DNA of 64,000 nt from Paracoccus fontiphilus (GTDB taxonomy: Bacteria > Pseudomonadota > Alphaproteobacteria > Rhodobacterales > Rhodobacteraceae): assembly GCF_017356265.1 (NCBI RefSeq), contig NZ_JAFNAW010000016.1, forward strand, positions 1 to 64,000, in the 5' to 3' direction. A program made the position numbers and the translations under genes. Positions 6,862 through 17,091 of the stretch are shown in pieces. Position 1 is the first letter of the stretch. The number at the start of each line of letters is the position of its first letter. The notes below the pieces were generated by a model. It saw nothing but the letters and a program-made list of their open reading frames with translations. It made no database searches and was not told the origin of the DNA.

Positions 6862-8094
6862 ATGATGGACATCCCCACCGTTTCGCGGCGCGGCTTCTTG
6901 CGTACCTCGGCTGCAGGGGCCGGCGTGGGCACCCTGGCGCTTGGCCTGGGCGGCACGCAAGCCTTGGCCCAGACGGCCGGGCGCGCCATCGGCACCGGGC
7001 AGACCCCGCCCGCCGATCCGCTGGAACGCCACGCGGCCGGCCGCCCCGAACCGGACCTGGACGCCGCCCCGCGCCCCACGGCGCCGGAAAACCGGCTTGG
7101 CTGGGCGGTCTGCGGGTTGGGCCATTTCGCGCAGAACTACGCGATCCCTGCCATCGGGCAGTCGTCCGAAGGGAAGCTGACCGGACTGATCTCGGGCAAC
7201 CGCGACAAGGCGATGGCCGTGGGCACCGCCTGGGGTGTGCCAAGGGATGCGATCCACGACTACGGAATGCAGGGGCTGGCGGATAACGACAACATCGACA
7301 TCGTCTATGTCATCACGCCCAATGCCATCCACGAGGAAAACGTCATCGCCGCGCTGGAAGCCGGCAAGCACGTCCTTTGCGAAAAGCCCTTCGCCCACAA
7401 TTCCGCCGCGGCCCGGCGGATGATGGACGCGGCCAAGGCGGCCGACCGCAAGATCATGATCGCCTATCGCGCCCATTTCGAACCGAACAACACCGCGCTG
7501 AAGGAAATGGTGCAGAAGGGCGAGTTGGGTGACATCTGGTATGCGACCTCGGACCATCACCGGCCCCTGGACCCCTCCGTCGAACGCGACCAATGGCGGA
7601 TGGTGCGGGACCTGGCGGGCGGCGGATCGTTCATGGACATCGGCATCTATTCCCTGAACGGCCTGATCTGGCTGCTGGACGAGGTTCCCCAACGCCTGAT
7701 CGCCACGACCTTCTCGCCCGAAACCCCCGATGGCCGCTTCGGCGAGGTCGAGGCCATCGCGCAGGTGCAGCTGGTGTTTCCATCGGGGCGCCGGGCCAGC
7801 ATCTCCTCGGGCTATGTCGCAAACAAGAAGCGCATCGACCTGTGGGGCAGCCAGGCGGTCGCGGTTCTGGACCCGGCCACCGAATACAGCGGCAACCGGC
7901 TGACGATCACGACGGCCGAGGGGCAGGAAACGCCCAAGCCCTCCGGCCCCAGCGAGCAGCAGTTCACCGGAGAGATCGACCATTTCAGCAAGGCGGTGCG
8001 CGACGGCATCGACATCCTGACCCCGGCCGAAATGGGCCTTCGCGACATGCACCTGATGGAGGCGGTCTACCTCTCGGCCGAGCGCGGGGAATGA
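6862..8094 (+). CDS. Tat-exported Gfo/Idh/MocA oxidoreductase, glucose-fructose oxidoreductase-like
   Basis: This 410-aa protein opens with a twin-arginine signal, SRRGFLRTSA, followed by a hydrophobic Ala/Gly/Leu stretch and a likely cleavage site after ALA. A Pro-rich linker follows, then the Rossmann domain starting at AVCGLGHFAQNYAIPAI (about residue 90) and the family hallmark CEKPFAHN near residue 173. This layout (Tat signal, linker, tightly NADP-binding Gfo fold) matches Zymomonas glucose-fructose oxidoreductase and related periplasmic enzymes, which carry their nucleotide with them. The substrate is probably a sugar but is not readable from sequence. It is on the opposite strand to the inositol cluster, so it is not part of that operon. 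Confidence 0.87.
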   Translation: MMDIPTVSRRGFLRTSAAGAGVGTLALGLGGTQALAQTAGRAIGTGQTPPADPLERHAAGRPEPDLDAAPRPTAPENRLGWAVCGLGHFAQNYAIPAIGQSSEGKLTGLISGNRDKAMAVGTAWGVPRDAIHDYGMQGLADNDNIDIVYVITPNAIHEENVIAALEAGKHVLCEKPFAHNSAAARRMMDAAKAADRKIMIAYRAHFEPNNTALKEMVQKGELGDIWYATSDHHRPLDPSVERDQWRMVRDLAGGGSFMDIGIYSLNGLIWLLDEVPQRLIATTFSPETPDGRFGEVEAIAQVQLVFPSGRRASISSGYVANKKRIDLWGSQAVAVLDPATEYSGNRLTITTAEGQETPKPSGPSEQQFTGEIDHFSKAVRDGIDILTPAEMGLRDMHLMEAVYLSAERGE

Positions 8095-8122
8095 CTGGAT
8101 CTCAACCCGGACGGCACGCTGG

Positions 8123-8623
8123 TCAGCGCCCGGTGATGCCCTCGATGGGGTGCGGCGGGACTGGGCGCGTCACCAGGTAGTTCCGGCGCTTTTCGTAGAA
8201 GGCATTGCCGCCCGTCACAAGGACGTAATGCATGTTGTCATAGGGAAAGCGGTGTCCCGCCGTGTGGAAGAACATCGCGTTGCCGACCAGAGGATGGCGT
8301 TCGCCGCGCAGGACGGACCGGGCGGCCTCGCGCACCTTCGGCGCGGTCTTGAGGTTCATCTTGCGCTTCATGATTCCCGGAGCGAACTGGTTCTTCTGCG
8401 CGACGACGCCGCAGACCGACCGGGGATACTGGCCCGATTGCACGCGGTTCATGACCACGCTGCCCACCGCGACCATGCCATCCCGGCTTGACCGGTTCGA
8501 TTCGAAATACATCGCCCGTTCCATGCATTCATGCTCGGGCATGCGATGGCCAAAGCCGCAGCCCGCCAGCACCAGCGCCGCGGCAAGGCACAGCCCCGCG
8601 CGAAACCTTGGGATCATCGTCAT
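8123..8623 (-). CDS. Lipoprotein cell-wall hydrolase (SleB/Hydrolase_2 type)
   Basis: This 166-aa protein has a lipoprotein signal ending in the lipobox LAGCG (Cys near residue 22), so it should be anchored to a membrane facing the periplasm. The rest matches the Hydrolase_2/SleB-type cell wall hydrolase domain: CMERAMYFESNRSSRDG (Glu-rich start of the lysozyme-like core), VVMNRVQSGQYP, QFAPG and a C-terminal AMFFHTAG. Such enzymes cleave peptidoglycan glycan strands. The alternative Met two codons later gives the same signal. It stands alone between convergent neighbours. Confidence 0.82.
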   Translation of the reverse strand: MTMIPRFRAGLCLAAALVLAGCGFGHRMPEHECMERAMYFESNRSSRDGMVAVGSVVMNRVQSGQYPRSVCGVVAQKNQFAPGIMKRKMNLKTAPKVREAARSVLRGERHPLVGNAMFFHTAGHRFPYDNMHYVLVTGGNAFYEKRRNYLVTRPVPPHPIEGITGR

Positions 8624-8694
8624 CGCCTGCCCCTGCCTGCTTGTTGTTGCCGGGATCCTAGCAAGAACCGGGGCGGCGCCGCAAGCTGACGCCC

Positions 8695-9504
8695 TTATGC
8701 GCTGTCCTTCGCGATGACCCCTTCCACTTCCGGCGCGGCGACGAACCGCCAGGCCCTTCGGGGTCCCGCCATGACGTTGAGGTAGTACATTTCGAAGCCA
8801 TGGGGTGCGCCGCAGGGGTGGTGGCCGCGCGGCACCAGCACCACGTCGCCGTCCTTCACCGCCATGGTCTCGTCCAGGCTGCCGTCATCGGTATAGACTC
8901 GCTGGACCGCCCAGCCGTCGCGGGGGTTCAGGCGATGGTAGTAGGTTTCCTCCAGGTAGGTGATGCGGGGGAAGTCGTCCTCGTCATGGCGGTGGCTGGG
9001 ATACGAGGACCAGTTTCCGGCAGGCGTGAAGACCTCGGTCACCAGCAGGCTGTCGCACCAGTCCTCGGCCTCCATGGCGATGTTGTTGATCCAGCGGGTG
9101 TTGGGTCCCTTGCCCCGCTGCGTCAGCGTGATCCCGTCCGGACCGATCCGCCGGGCGGGATGCACGCCCCTACCCGGCGCGGTGCAGACGGCGATGGTGC
9201 AGTCGGTCGCGGCCTCGGCCCGCCAGTCCTGGCCATCCGGGACATACAGGCAATGCGGCGGGGTCTTCTCGAAGACGTCCATGCGGTCCCCCAGGGTGCC
9301 CCAGTCCCGGCCTGCCGCCTGGATGCGAGCCTTGCCCTCGACCATGACAAGGATCGCCTCGTTGCCGCCGGTGGCGTCAGTCGCCGTCTCGCCCGCACGC
9401 AGGCGATAGAGCGAGAAGCCCACATAACGCCAGCCCGCCGATTGCGGGGTGATCTCGTGCACCTTGCCATGGGCGCCGAAGGGCTTGCGAAGAAGATGGC
9501 TCAT
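8695..9504 (-). CDS. iolB: 5-deoxy-glucuronate isomerase
   Basis: This 269-aa bicupin enzyme isomerises 5-deoxy-glucuronate to 2-deoxy-5-keto-gluconate in the myo-inositol pathway. Recognisable features are the N-terminal cupin (about 20-110), SYPSHRHDEDDFPRITYLEETYYHR with the metal-binding His and Glu residues, and the C-terminal GHHPCGAPHGFEMYYLNVMAG. ATG 9504 (MSHLLRKPF) follows AAAGGAAC and matches the usual IolB start; an upstream Met has no site. It is the last gene of the leftward inositol block, separated from iolE by a strong hairpin at 9545-9562. Confidence 0.94.
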   Translation of the reverse strand: MSHLLRKPFGAHGKVHEITPQSAGWRYVGFSLYRLRAGETATDATGGNEAILVMVEGKARIQAAGRDWGTLGDRMDVFEKTPPHCLYVPDGQDWRAEAATDCTIAVCTAPGRGVHPARRIGPDGITLTQRGKGPNTRWINNIAMEAEDWCDSLLVTEVFTPAGNWSSYPSHRHDEDDFPRITYLEETYYHRLNPRDGWAVQRVYTDDGSLDETMAVKDGDVVLVPRGHHPCGAPHGFEMYYLNVMAGPRRAWRFVAAPEVEGVIAKDSA

Positions 9505-9544
9505 CGGGGCAGTTCCTTTGCCTTGGTGCAAATATCCCGGGGGC

Positions 9545-9562
9545 CCGGGGGCTGGCCCCCGG
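9545..9562 (-). other. Intercistronic hairpin between iolE and iolB
   Basis: CCGGGGG, 4-base loop, CCCCCGG, in a run of G and C between the iolE stop and the iolB start. There is no T tract, so it is more likely an mRNA-stabilising or partial-attenuation element than a full terminator. Confidence 0.45.
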
Positions 9563-9581
9563 CTGTCGCGGGATGCAACGA

Positions 9582-10493
9582 TCAGGCGGCCGCCGCGCGA
9601 TCCAGCCCGGCCTCGGCTGCGGCGGCCTTCAGCGCGCGCAGACCCAGCGACTGATACTCCAGCGGGTTGCGCTTGTCGGGGTCCTGCTCGGCCTCGATCA
9701 CCAGCCAGCCGTCATACCCGTGCTCTGCCAGAATGCGCAGCAGCGGCACGAAGTCGATGGCGCCCTCGGGATCGCCCGGCACGGTGAAGGCTCCGGCCAG
9801 AACACCTTGCAGGAAGGACAGGTTCTCCTCTCGCACCCGCCGGGTGACGTCCCGGCGAATGTTCTTGGCGTGGAAATGGGTCACGCGGGCGGCGTGCCTG
9901 CGCAGCACCGCCTCGGGGTCGCCGCCGCCGAAGGTGCAATGGCCCGCATCGAACAGAAGATGCGTGGCGGGGCCGGTCGCGGCCATGAAGGCGTCGATCT
10001 CCTCGGGGGATTCCACGACCGTGCCCATGTGGTGGTGATAGGCCAGGGTGATCCCCTGCGAGGCCAGATAGGCCGCGAACGCCTCCATCTTGCGGCCGAA
10101 CGCGACCATCTCCTCGGCGGTCAGCCGGGGGCGGTCGTTCACCGGCACATCGGGATTGCCATGCACGGTGTTCGAGCATTCGCAAACAATGCAGACGGCG
10201 CAGTCATTGGCCTTCAGCTTGGCCAGATGCGGCTGCACGGCGGCGATCTCGTCCTCGACCGAACCGACCAGCAGGTTCGTCGAATACCAGCCCGAGATGA
10301 ACTTCAGCCCGTGTTCCCCCAGCAGCGTCTTCAGCGCCTGGGGATCGTCGGGCCAGCGGTGGCCGTTCTCGATGCCGTCGAAGCCGATAATGCGGCCTGC
10401 CTCGGTCAGGATCTGCTCGGTCGGGATATGGGCGCCAATGGTCTGGTCGTCGTCATTGGCCCAGGCGATGGGGTTGGTGCCATAGCGGATCAT
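9582..10493 (-). CDS. iolE: Myo-inosose-2 dehydratase
   Basis: This 303-aa TIM-barrel enzyme dehydrates scyllo-inosose (2-keto-myo-inositol) to the trihydroxycyclohexanedione cleaved by IolD. The N-terminus [16 protein letters not shown] and the segments [38 protein letters not shown] and THFHAKNIR are characteristic and supply the metal-binding Glu/His/Asp residues. Start at ATG 10493; the in-frame upstream extension overlaps iolD and is not used. The gap to iolD is 14 bases, so co-translation is likely. Confidence 0.94.
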   Translation of the reverse strand: MIRYGTNPIAWANDDDQTIGAHIPTEQILTEAGRIIGFDGIENGHRWPDDPQALKTLLGEHGLKFISGWYSTNLLVGSVEDEIAAVQPHLAKLKANDCAVCIVCECSNTVHGNPDVPVNDRPRLTAEEMVAFGRKMEAFAAYLASQGITLAYHHHMGTVVESPEEIDAFMAATGPATHLLFDAGHCTFGGGDPEAVLRRHAARVTHFHAKNIRRDVTRRVREENLSFLQGVLAGAFTVPGDPEGAIDFVPLLRILAEHGYDGWLVIEAEQDPDKRNPLEYQSLGLRALKAAAAEAGLDRAAAA

Positions 10494-10507
10494 GGGTGGT
10501 TCCCTCC

Positions 10508-12346
10508 TCAGTTCACCAGCCGCGCTTTGGCGGCGTTTTGCAGATAGGTCGTGTAGGCGTCGCGCAGGCGCTGCGGGCCGCCGACCTGGGGGACGGCCAC
10601 GTCCCACCAGTGGCCGGCTTCCTCGGTCAGCCCGTGGGCGGGGCCGTCCTTGGCGGTGGTGTCGATGACGATCACCGTTGGGATGGCGCGGCTGCGCGCG
10701 GCGGCGACCTGCGCCTCCAGGTCGGCGATGTCCGCCGCCTTGACCGCATGCGCGCCCATCGAGGCCGCGTGCGCCACATAGTCGATCTGTGGCTGGTCGG
10801 CGACGTTGCAGTCCACGTACATGTTGTTGAACTCGGCGCCGCCGCAGACCTGCTGGAGGCGGTTGATGCAGCCGTAGCCTCGGTTGTCGGTCAGCACCAC
10901 CGTGAAAGGCACCCGCCGCATCACCGCCGTGGCCAGTTCCGAATTGGCCATCATGTAGCTGCCGTCGCCCACGAAGCAGATCACCTCGCGGTCAGGGGCG
11001 GCCAGCTTGATGCCCATCGCGCCCGCCACCTCGTAGCCCATGCAGGAATAGCCGTATTCCATGTGATAGCCGCCTTGGACGGGCTGCCACAGCAGCTTCA
11101 GCGCGCCGGGCATGGTGCCTGCCGCGCACATGGCGATGGCGTCGGGCGCGGCGCGCTGCACGGCGCCGATCACCTGGGCGTCGGTGGGCAGGTCGTTGCC
11201 GGGATCGGGCGCCGCGCAATGGGCGTCCACGGCGGCCAGCCAGGCGGCGCGCGGGGCGGGATCGAAGGCCGCGCGGTGATCGCCCAAGGCCGCCGTCAGC
11301 TTCTCCAGCGCCACGCGGGCGTCGGCCACCAGCGGCTCGGCCCCGTGCTTCATCGCGTCATAGCCGTGGACGTTGATCGCCACCAGACGGGCATCCGGCG
11401 CGAACATGGTCCGCGAGCCGGTGGTGAAGTCCTGCAGCCGGGCGCCGACCCCGATCACCAGGTCCGCCTCCCGCAGCACCGCATTGGCCGCGGCCGACCC
11501 ATCGACGCCCGAGGCCCCGAAGCTCATCGGGTCCGACTGCGCAAGCGCGGACTTGCCCGCCTGCGTCTCGGCCACCGGAATGCCGTGGCGGGCGGCAAAG
11601 GCCGACAGCGCGGCTTCCGCGCCGGAATAGATCACGCCCCCGCCCGCGACGATGGCGGGACGCTTCGCGGCGCGGATCAGGTCGGCCACCCGCGCCAGTT
11701 CGCCCGCATCGGGCTCGGGGCGGCGGATGCGCCACACGCGGGGCTCGAAGAACGCCTCGGGCCAGTCCCAGGCTTCCGCCTGCGTGTCCTGGCAGAAGGC
11801 CAGGCACACCGGCCCGCAGTTGGCCGGATCGGTCATCACCCGCAGCGCGCGGGGCAGCGCGGTCAAAAGCTGCTCGGGCCGCTGGATGCGGTCGAAGTAG
11901 CGCACCACCGGGCGGAAGCAGTCGTTGGCCGATACCGTACCGTCGTCGAAGTCCTCGACCTGCTGCAGCACCGGATCGGGGCGGCGCGAGGCAAACACGT
12001 CCCCCGCGATCAGCAGCACCGGCAGTCGGTTCACATGCGCCAAGGCCGCCGCCGTCACCATGTTGGTGGCCCCCGGCCCGATGGATGAGGTCACGGCATG
12101 CGCCCGCCGCCGCTTGCTGGCCTTGGCATAGGCGATGGCGGCATGGGCCATGGTCTGCTCGTTCTGGCCCCGCCAGGTCGGGAAGGCGTCGCCGATGCCG
12201 TGCAGCGCCTCGCCGATGCCCGCCACGTTGCCATGGCCAAAGATGGCCCAGCAGCCCTCGACGAAGCGCTCGCCGTCTTCCGTCATCTGCACCGACAGCC
12301 AGCGCATCATGGCCTGCGCCGCGGTCAGCCTGATCGTTCCGCTCAT
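10508..12346 (-). CDS. iolD: 3D-(3,5/4)-trihydroxycyclohexane-1,2-dione acylhydrolase (ThDP-dependent)
   Basis: This 612-aa protein hydrolyses the cyclic dione to 5-deoxy-glucuronate. It has the three-domain ThDP-enzyme layout: a PYR domain with the conserved Glu-containing segment [21 protein letters not shown], a central domain (about 215-340), and a PP domain with the cofactor motif [12 protein letters not shown]...TDN near residue 460. ATG 12346 ([13 protein letters not shown]) follows an AGGAG site and matches the family N-terminus; earlier in-frame Met codons add residues unlike the family. It lies 62 bases after iolC and is followed closely by iolE. Cytoplasmic. Confidence 0.94.
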   Translation of the reverse strand: MSGTIRLTAAQAMMRWLSVQMTEDGERFVEGCWAIFGHGNVAGIGEALHGIGDAFPTWRGQNEQTMAHAAIAYAKASKRRRAHAVTSSIGPGATNMVTAAALAHVNRLPVLLIAGDVFASRRPDPVLQQVEDFDDGTVSANDCFRPVVRYFDRIQRPEQLLTALPRALRVMTDPANCGPVCLAFCQDTQAEAWDWPEAFFEPRVWRIRRPEPDAGELARVADLIRAAKRPAIVAGGGVIYSGAEAALSAFAARHGIPVAETQAGKSALAQSDPMSFGASGVDGSAAANAVLREADLVIGVGARLQDFTTGSRTMFAPDARLVAINVHGYDAMKHGAEPLVADARVALEKLTAALGDHRAAFDPAPRAAWLAAVDAHCAAPDPGNDLPTDAQVIGAVQRAAPDAIAMCAAGTMPGALKLLWQPVQGGYHMEYGYSCMGYEVAGAMGIKLAAPDREVICFVGDGSYMMANSELATAVMRRVPFTVVLTDNRGYGCINRLQQVCGGAEFNNMYVDCNVADQPQIDYVAHAASMGAHAVKAADIADLEAQVAAARSRAIPTVIVIDTTAKDGPAHGLTEEAGHWWDVAVPQVGGPQRLRDAYTTYLQNAAKARLVN

Positions 12347-12408
12347 CTCCGCTCCTCTTGCGTGATCCGTCATGGCGGGGCGCCCGTCGCCCATGGTCAG
12401 GGGCCGGT

Positions 12409-14331
12409 TCATGCCGCCACCCTTGCGCCCGCGCGCGCCTTGTCCCAGACGGCGCAAAGCCGGCCATAGCGGCGGGCCATCTCCTCGACCGCCTCGTCGT
12501 CGGTCAGGTCGCCGTCGAGCCAGGCCCGCGCCACCGCGCCGAAGATGGTGCGCCCCACGGCGAAGCCCTTGACCAGCGGAAAGGCGGCCGCCACGGCAAA
12601 GCTGCCCTGCAGCTCCTGTTCCGGCGCATCCAGGCCCAGGACCACGATGCCGCGGGTGTTGGGATCGTTCTCCTCGATGGCCGCGATGGCCTTGCGCCAG
12701 GCCACCGGAGAGGTCATCGGTTCCAGCTTCCACCAGTCGGGGTAAACGCCCGCCGCATAGAACTGCCGGATCAGCGTGGCGGTGGTCTCGTTGTCCACGG
12801 GTCCGACCTTCGAGGGGATGATCTCCAGCAGGAACTCCAGGTCGTTGCGCCGCGCGGCCTCCCACAGGCGCCTGACGGTCTCCTCCTGTCCCGCCCGCGT
12901 TGCCTCGTCATCGTCCGGATGGCAGAAGCACAGGACCTTGACCACGTTCTCGCGCGCCCATCCCTCCAGGCCGCCGCAGTCGAGGCCCAGTTCCGGCTCA
13001 AGCTCCAGCGGCCGCGATCCCGGCCATTCGGCGGGCCGGCCGATCCACAGGCCAGTGCCCGAGGCCGCATGAAGCGCGTCGCGCCCAATGCGGTTGTCGC
13101 AGAGGATGCCATAGCCCGCCTTGCCGCCCTGCACCTGCAGCGCGGCCTTCAGGCACAGCTCCTTGAAGGCGCCGCCCTTCGCGGGCGTGTAGCCGGGCAT
13201 CTGCTCCAGCTGCATCCGGTGGTCGAAGGCAAAGACCCGCATGGTGGACCAGTCGCCCCCCGTACGCCGGTGGCGGTTGGTGGCCCAGTGCACCTGCTCC
13301 AGCTCCGCGTCGTTCCTCAGGTCCGGCCGGACCACGCCGCGCTTGAGGAAGAACTCGAGTTCCGCCAGCGAGGGATAGGCGGGCGTGCAGCCGTGGCGGC
13401 TGACCGCGAAGGCCCCGCAGGCATTGGCGTATTCCAAGGCCTTGGGCCAGGGCTCGCCGTCCAGCCAGCCCTTCATCAGGCCCGAGAAGAAGCCGTCGCC
13501 TGCCCCCAGCACGTTGAAGACCTCGATGGGGAAACCGGGGCCAGCCTCGCCGTCGTCCAGGCTGTCGGGGATCGCGCCGGTGAAGGCCACCGCACCGGCC
13601 GCACCCCGCTTGCAGACCAGCGTGGCGGGGGTGACCGCCCGCACCGCGCGCAGGGCTTCGATGGTGTCGGTGGAGCCGCCGGCGATGTGGAACTCCTCCT
13701 CGGTGCCCACGATCAGGTCGAAGAGCGGCAGCGTCGCCTGCAGCTTGGCCGTGACCGCCGCGCTTTCCACGAACCGGCTTTCACCTGCCCCATGCCCCGC
13801 CAACCCCCAGAGGTTCGGGCGATAGTCGATGTCCAGCGCCGTCCGCGCCCCGTGCCTGCGGGCCAGTTCCAGTGCCTTGATCACGGCCGCTTCCGTGCGC
13901 GGATGGCTCAGGTGCGTGCCCGTCGCCAGCACCGCGCGGGCGTCGGCGATCAGCGCCTCGTCGATGTCCTCCTCGCACAGCGCCATGTCCGCGCAGTCGC
14001 TGCGATAAAAGATCAGCGGAAACTGCTCCTGGTCGCGGATGCCCAGGATCACCAGCGCCGTCAGCCGCTCGGGATCGGTCGCGACGCCCCGCACGTCCAC
14101 CCCCTCGCGCACCAGCTGCTCGCGGATGAAGCGGCCCATGTGCTCGTCGCCGACCCGCGTGATCAGCCCGGACCGCAGCCCGAGCCGCGCCGTGCCGCAG
14201 GCGATGTTCGTCGGACTGCCGCCGATATACTTGCGGAACGACCCCATGTCCTCCAGCCGCCCCCCGACCTGCGCGCCGTACAAGTCGATCGAACTGCGCC
14301 CGATGGTCAGAAGGTCAAGGGTCTTGGTCAT
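12409..14331 (-). CDS. iolC: 5-dehydro-2-deoxygluconokinase fused to DUF2090 (IolC-aldolase-like)
   Basis: The first about 325 residues are a PfkB-type kinase phosphorylating 2-deoxy-5-keto-gluconate: RSSIDLYG, GGSPTNIACGTARLG, and the catalytic/anion-hole motif NVLGAGDGFFSGL. Residues about 330-640 form a DUF2090 domain (STMRVFAFDHRMQLEQM, FLLEIIPSKVG, PDWWKLEPM, VVLGLDAPE), an aldolase-like TIM barrel. The 640-aa fusion is found in many proteobacteria. The second half may replace the separate IolJ aldolase that cleaves the kinase product; no separate iolJ is in this window. Cytoplasmic, in the middle of the leftward operon. Confidence 0.93.
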   Translation of the reverse strand: MTKTLDLLTIGRSSIDLYGAQVGGRLEDMGSFRKYIGGSPTNIACGTARLGLRSGLITRVGDEHMGRFIREQLVREGVDVRGVATDPERLTALVILGIRDQEQFPLIFYRSDCADMALCEEDIDEALIADARAVLATGTHLSHPRTEAAVIKALELARRHGARTALDIDYRPNLWGLAGHGAGESRFVESAAVTAKLQATLPLFDLIVGTEEEFHIAGGSTDTIEALRAVRAVTPATLVCKRGAAGAVAFTGAIPDSLDDGEAGPGFPIEVFNVLGAGDGFFSGLMKGWLDGEPWPKALEYANACGAFAVSRHGCTPAYPSLAELEFFLKRGVVRPDLRNDAELEQVHWATNRHRRTGGDWSTMRVFAFDHRMQLEQMPGYTPAKGGAFKELCLKAALQVQGGKAGYGILCDNRIGRDALHAASGTGLWIGRPAEWPGSRPLELEPELGLDCGGLEGWARENVVKVLCFCHPDDDEATRAGQEETVRRLWEAARRNDLEFLLEIIPSKVGPVDNETTATLIRQFYAAGVYPDWWKLEPMTSPVAWRKAIAAIEENDPNTRGIVVLGLDAPEQELQGSFAVAAAFPLVKGFAVGRTIFGAVARAWLDGDLTDDEAVEEMARRYGRLCAVWDKARAGARVAA

Positions 14332-14353
14332 GGGATCGGTCCTTGTCTTGATG

Positions 14354-15139
14354 TCAAAGCTTTGCGGACACGAAGTCCATGCTGGCCTTCATCGCGCCCT
14401 TGGGGTCGGCGGCCTCGTGCACTTCGGTGGCGAAGGGCTCGAAGCTGAACGGGCCGTCATAGCCCGCAGTCAGCAGTTCCTTAATCTGCGGCAGGTTTTC
14501 CAGCCGGTCCGCGTCGTCCACCAGCACCCGGTGGGCGTCCAGCATGTCGTCCACCTCCACATCGGCGTCGGTCACGCCCGAGATGTGGACAAGGCCGGTC
14601 CAGTCCGGGAAGAACTCGGTCTCTCCGGCCAGGTGGTGGTGGAAGGTGTCGTGCATCAGCTTGTAGGTGTTCTCGCCCCCCGCCGCTTCGATGGCTCGGA
14701 TCGCCTCGGCCTTGCTGCGCAGGGACGAGATCGGGAAGCCCAGCGGTTCCACCAGCCCGGTCAACCCCCGCGTGTCCAGAATCGTCTTCATGGCGGTCAG
14801 CGCGCCCACCAGGCTGTCGAAATCCACGGGCGTGCCGTCGTTCAGCGGGCACATGACCAGGGCCTTGGCCCCGCAGGCGGCGGCGTAATCGGCCATCGCC
14901 TCGGCCCGCGCGGGAAGGTCGCCCTTCCAGACGTTGAAAGGATAAAGCGCGTTGATCGAGACGATGGTGACCCCGGCCTTTTCGGCCTCGGCCTTGACGT
15001 CGGCGGGGTTCCAGGTACCGACGACGTCGGGCAGGTCGTTGCGGATCTCGACCTCGGTGACGCCGAGGTCGCGGGCAGCCGCGAAGAAGTCGGGCAGCGA
15101 CAGCTTGGGCGCGGCGATGTGGTTCAGGGCAAAGCGCAT
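14354..15139 (-). CDS. TIM-barrel isomerase, IolI-like (2-keto-myo-inositol isomerase-like)
   Basis: This 261-aa protein belongs to the xylose-isomerase-like AP-endonuclease 2 fold. Motifs resembling Bacillus IolI are TEVEIRND (metal-site Glu region), SINALYPFN, GLVEPLGFP and LMHDTFHHHLAGE. IolI interconverts 2-keto-myo-inositol with 1-keto-D-chiro-inositol, letting D-chiro-inositol enter the pathway. The position directly between iolG and iolC supports an inositol role. Assignment to IolI and not to another sugar epimerase is by resemblance and context only. Start ATG 15139, 3 bases after the iolG stop codon. Confidence 0.7.
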   Translation of the reverse strand: MRFALNHIAAPKLSLPDFFAAARDLGVTEVEIRNDLPDVVGTWNPADVKAEAEKAGVTIVSINALYPFNVWKGDLPARAEAMADYAAACGAKALVMCPLNDGTPVDFDSLVGALTAMKTILDTRGLTGLVEPLGFPISSLRSKAEAIRAIEAAGGENTYKLMHDTFHHHLAGETEFFPDWTGLVHISGVTDADVEVDDMLDAHRVLVDDADRLENLPQIKELLTAGYDGPFSFEPFATEVHEAADPKGAMKASMDFVSAKL

Positions 15140-15142
15140 GGG

Positions 15143-16159
15143 TCAGCCTTGGGCATAAAGGGCGGGACGGTCGGGATAGGTGATGGCGATGCTGTCGCCT
15201 TCGGCTTCCTGCGCCTGGACGCAGGCGTCCGAGGCGACGGCGGCCATGTAGCCGTCCCAGGAGGTCGGGCCGGAGGCGGTGCCTTGCGCGGCGGCCTTCA
15301 GGAAGTCCTGCAATTCCACGTCATAGGAGGCCACGAAGCGGTCCTTCCAATCGGTCAGGATCGGATTGCCCCGCGTCGCGCCAAGCCGGGTCTGGATCGC
15401 CATGGGTTCGGGCAGCTTCGCCGTGCCGTCCTCGCCCACGACCTCGCACTGGATGTCGTAGCCGTAGTGGCAGTTCACGAAGATTTCCGTGTTGATGACC
15501 GTGCCCTTGGCGGTGGTCAGCGTCACGATCTGCGGGTCGCGCAGTTTCGCATGGCTGCGAGCGCAGGCGCGGGGGAAGGTCACGCGGGCGGACACGTAGT
15601 CGTCGTCCAGCAGCCAGCGGAACACGTCGATCTCGTGGATCAGCGTGTCGTGGATCGCCATGGGGGTGGTGTAGGCTTCCGGCACGGTCGGGTTGCGGTG
15701 CGCGGCGTGGATCATGATCGGCGCGCCGATCTGCTCGTCCACGACCTTTTTCAGCGCTACGTAGCCTTCGTCATAGCGGCGCATGAAGCCGACCTGGACC
15801 AGGCGTTTGCCGTGCGCCACCTCGGCATCGACGATGCGCTTGGCGCCCTCCGCCGTGGTCGCCAGCGGCTTTTCGCAGAAGCAGGGCTTGCCGGCGGCGA
15901 TGGCGGCCAGCACGTATTGTTCGTGCGTGGCGCCCCAGGAGGTGACCAGAACCGCGTCCACGTCGGGGCTGGCAATCAGATCCTCGCCCGTGTCGAACAC
16001 GGTGGCGTCCGGCGCGATGTCGGCCTTGACGGCCTCGGCGGAGGCGCGGTTCACGTCCGACAGCGCGGTGATGGTGCCGCCCTGCAGCACCTGGTTGATG
16101 CGGCGGGCGTGGTCGCGGCCGATGGCTCCGGTGCCGATGACACCAATTCTGACGGTCAT
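15143..16159 (-). CDS. iolG: Inositol 2-dehydrogenase
   Basis: This 338-aa Gfo/Idh/MocA enzyme oxidises myo-inositol to 2-keto-myo-inositol with NAD. It is very close to Bacillus IolG across its length: [64 protein letters not shown] and [14 protein letters not shown], the last holding the catalytic Asp/His pair. ATG 16159 begins the protein; a longer upstream reading runs into the preceding gene and is spurious. It is the first committed enzyme of the leftward inositol block. Three other Gfo/Idh/MocA enzymes in the island are less similar to IolG. Confidence 0.93.
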   Translation of the reverse strand: MTVRIGVIGTGAIGRDHARRINQVLQGGTITALSDVNRASAEAVKADIAPDATVFDTGEDLIASPDVDAVLVTSWGATHEQYVLAAIAAGKPCFCEKPLATTAEGAKRIVDAEVAHGKRLVQVGFMRRYDEGYVALKKVVDEQIGAPIMIHAAHRNPTVPEAYTTPMAIHDTLIHEIDVFRWLLDDDYVSARVTFPRACARSHAKLRDPQIVTLTTAKGTVINTEIFVNCHYGYDIQCEVVGEDGTAKLPEPMAIQTRLGATRGNPILTDWKDRFVASYDVELQDFLKAAAQGTASGPTSWDGYMAAVASDACVQAQEAEGDSIAITYPDRPALYAQG

Positions 16160-16167
16160 GGGGGGTC

Positions 16168-17064
16168 TCACTTCCAATATTTCTGAACGTAGTTCTTGGT
16201 TTCGCGGAGCATGAACCTTGCGCTGTCCTCGGCGCGGTCTTCCCAGGCGAAGACGCAGTTCGACAGCACGCCGTCGAACTTCATGTCGGCCAGCGTCTGG
16301 AAGAACGTGTCCCAGTCGATCTCGCCCTGGCCGAAGTCGGTGTGCTGGTGGACGCGGACCTTCGACCCCGGCGGGTTGACGATGTAGCGCAGCTGCGAGG
16401 ACCTGGTGTGGTCGTAGGTGTCGGCCAGGCGCACGTGCTCCAGATACCCTTCGGTCGCACGCAGGTTCGCCACCATGTCGGGGCCGTAGAAGAAGGTGTG
16501 CGGCGCGATGAAGGACGCGCGCACGCGGGGCGAGTTGATGGTCTTGATGATGTCCATGGCCGGGGCGATTTCCTCCAGCCAGTCCTCGGGGTGGGCTTCC
16601 AGCGACAGGGTGATGCCCTCGCGCTCCAGGATCGGCACCAGCACGTCCATGGCGCGGAAGAACGCGCCCTCGCAGGTCTCGGGGCGGTGCAGGCCGGATC
16701 GGTCGTTCAGGCTGCGGTCGGGGCTGCCGCCGCGACCGAATTCGCTGACGAACAGCGGGCATTCCAGCTCCACGGCGAACTCGATGGCGCGCTTCCAGTT
16801 GTCGATCGCCACCTCCCATTCGTCGGGATAGGGGCTGGCCCAGCGGTACATCGGCTGGATCGAGGCCAGACCCACCTTGTTGTCGCGCAGCGCCTGCTTG
16901 AAGGACTTGATCCGTTCCGGATAAAGCTTCGGGCGCGTCCACCACGAGAAGAAGTCGGGGCGGGGCGACATTTCCACATGGTCATAGCCAAGCTCGGCCA
17001 CCTTGCGGACGGTGTCCTCCAGCGACAGGTGGCGGATCATGTGCGGGTCAAGCGTGTGTTTCAT
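16168..17064 (-). CDS. Sugar phosphate isomerase/epimerase family protein in inositol operon
   Basis: This 298-aa TIM-barrel protein of the AP-endonuclease 2 superfamily has the usual metal-site segments: [32 protein letters not shown] and [16 protein letters not shown]. It is not IolE or IolI by sequence pattern and may act like IolH, whose reaction is not firmly known. It sits between the transporter genes and iolG, starting 28 bases upstream of the strong hairpin at 17092-17129 and ending 8 bases before iolG. A role with inositol isomers or their keto forms is inferred from context. Confidence 0.75.
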   Translation of the reverse strand: MKHTLDPHMIRHLSLEDTVRKVAELGYDHVEMSPRPDFFSWWTRPKLYPERIKSFKQALRDNKVGLASIQPMYRWASPYPDEWEVAIDNWKRAIEFAVELECPLFVSEFGRGGSPDRSLNDRSGLHRPETCEGAFFRAMDVLVPILEREGITLSLEAHPEDWLEEIAPAMDIIKTINSPRVRASFIAPHTFFYGPDMVANLRATEGYLEHVRLADTYDHTRSSQLRYIVNPPGSKVRVHQHTDFGQGEIDWDTFFQTLADMKFDGVLSNCVFAWEDRAEDSARFMLRETKNYVQKYWK

Positions 17065-17091
17065 CGGGCGTCTCTGGGATGGGGTTCAGGG

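Noticed and set aside
10508-12865. Longer IolD reading from 12865
   Set aside because: The extra N-terminus overlaps iolC and does not resemble IolD. The AGGAG site and family start are at 12346.
12358-14448. A 696-residue forward open frame opposite iolC
   Set aside because: The reverse strand encodes a full IolC-DUF2090 protein. The forward frame is His/Arg/Gly-rich without motifs.
15143-16945. 600-residue fusion reading of IolG with upstream sequence
   Set aside because: The first part is the out-of-frame image of the isomerase gene at 16168. IolG starts at 16159.
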